From contig NC_081410.1 in NCBI RefSeq assembly GCF_030272615.1, positions 228,320,915-228,380,914 on the forward strand: DNA of 60,000 bases. The letters are read 5' to 3'. How positions within the stretch are numbered: position 1 is the stretch's first letter; the number at the start of each line of letters is the position of its first letter. Below the pieces are notes generated by a model that saw only the letters and a program-made list of their open reading frames with translations, did not search any database and was not told the DNA's origin. This document shows positions 59,722-60,000 of this stretch, one piece after another. The DNA is from Cryptomeria japonica. Taxonomy: Eukaryota > Streptophyta > Pinopsida > Cupressales > Cupressaceae. The position numbers and the translations under genes were made by a program.

Positions 59722-60000
59722 TCAATAAAAACTTTGTGTTACAAATGGGACAAGTTCTTCCTCTTCTCTTTCGGGGGTTGGTGGGTCTTCCTGAGCTATG
59801 TTATATGTGATGCAAATGTCTGGAAAGAAGGCAGGGTTGATTTTGCCTCCCTTATTTTTATGATAACTCAAAGCTCTATATTGAGTAAAAGCTCAGCGGT
59901 TCAAAGATTCTTGATCAAACTCATTGGATTTTCCTTGAATATATAGATGCATGTGACGTAAGAAGGCTCTATGTGAGGCAAAGATTTGTCTATTGAGATA
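59722..60000 (-). pseudogene. Leader ORF1-like frame of element C (partial, one stop)
   Basis: The frame aligns codon for codon with 1256-1534 of A (YLNRQIFASHRAFLRHMH to FVTQSFY) and ends at TGA 59722-59724. One internal TGA lies at 59893-59895 where A has Gly. It continues beyond the window edge. See the A copy for the argument that this is a real protein. Confidence 0.5.

Larger units (their letters stand above)
48257..60000 (-). mobile_element. Tat/Ogre-type element, copy C, same family as A (5' end outside window)
   Basis: It is colinear with A over the leader ORF, gag-pol, 3' block and LTR, on the opposite strand. It has many stops and shifts of its own. The polypurine tract is identical to that of A. 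A and C thus form a widely spaced inverted pair at the two window edges. Confidence 0.9.

Overview
The window is plant nuclear DNA dominated by LTR retrotransposons. It is most likely from a large, repeat-rich genome, and a gymnosperm/conifer would fit. That guess rests on element style and the long repeat-filled intergenic tracts, not on a diagnostic gene. No tRNA, rRNA or CRISPR locus was seen. The only host-like gene is a broken DUF2921-type membrane protein gene.

Layout. (1) 1-12829, + strand: element A, a decayed Ty3/Gypsy element of the Tat/Ogre type. It has a leader ORF upstream of gag, then gag-protease-RT-RNase H-second RNase H-integrase, a 2.1 kb 3' untranslated block, a polypurine tract and a 1454 bp 3' LTR. 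Its 5' LTR lies left of the window. (2) 12830-15880: DUF2921 pseudogene, abutted by A and split by a 1.4 kb repeat containing an inverted repeat. (3) 15881-28740: AT-rich DNA with an acidic 198-residue ORF, two decayed minus-strand coding stretches (about 19.3-20.2 kb and 23.2-26.3 kb) and a striking array of about 15 imperfect palindromes (26.6-27.7 kb). (4) 28746-45021: element B, a complete 16276 bp Tat-type element on the minus strand, with 765 bp LTRs differing at 7 positions and a perfect 5 bp target duplication (GCAGG). (5) 45027-48256: AT-rich DNA with a short minus-strand pseudogene. (6) 48257-60000, minus strand: element C, the same family as A, with its 5' end outside the window.

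The most interesting object is inside B. Between integrase and the 3' LTR, in antisense orientation, lies a gene for an aminotransferase-like plant mobile domain (PMD) protein. It has its own TATA box and a 22-codon first exon. An 805 bp intron follows, with a conserved acceptor and a donor that looks mutated. The second exon stays in one frame for 650 codons, interrupted only by six TAG codons. The intron holds two repeat systems. One is an array of GCGCGTCTGTG-like units that also occurs, in the same relative orientation, upstream of gag. The other is a series of eight hairpins with an almost constant 15-nt loop and stems that change by compensating substitutions. A self-recognising cargo protein plus its own sites is the testable idea; the sequence does not prove it.

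All three elements are coding-defective. B has near-identical LTRs but at least 13 premature stops, and A and C share one stop. Both facts suggest that defective copies moved using proteins supplied by other copies.
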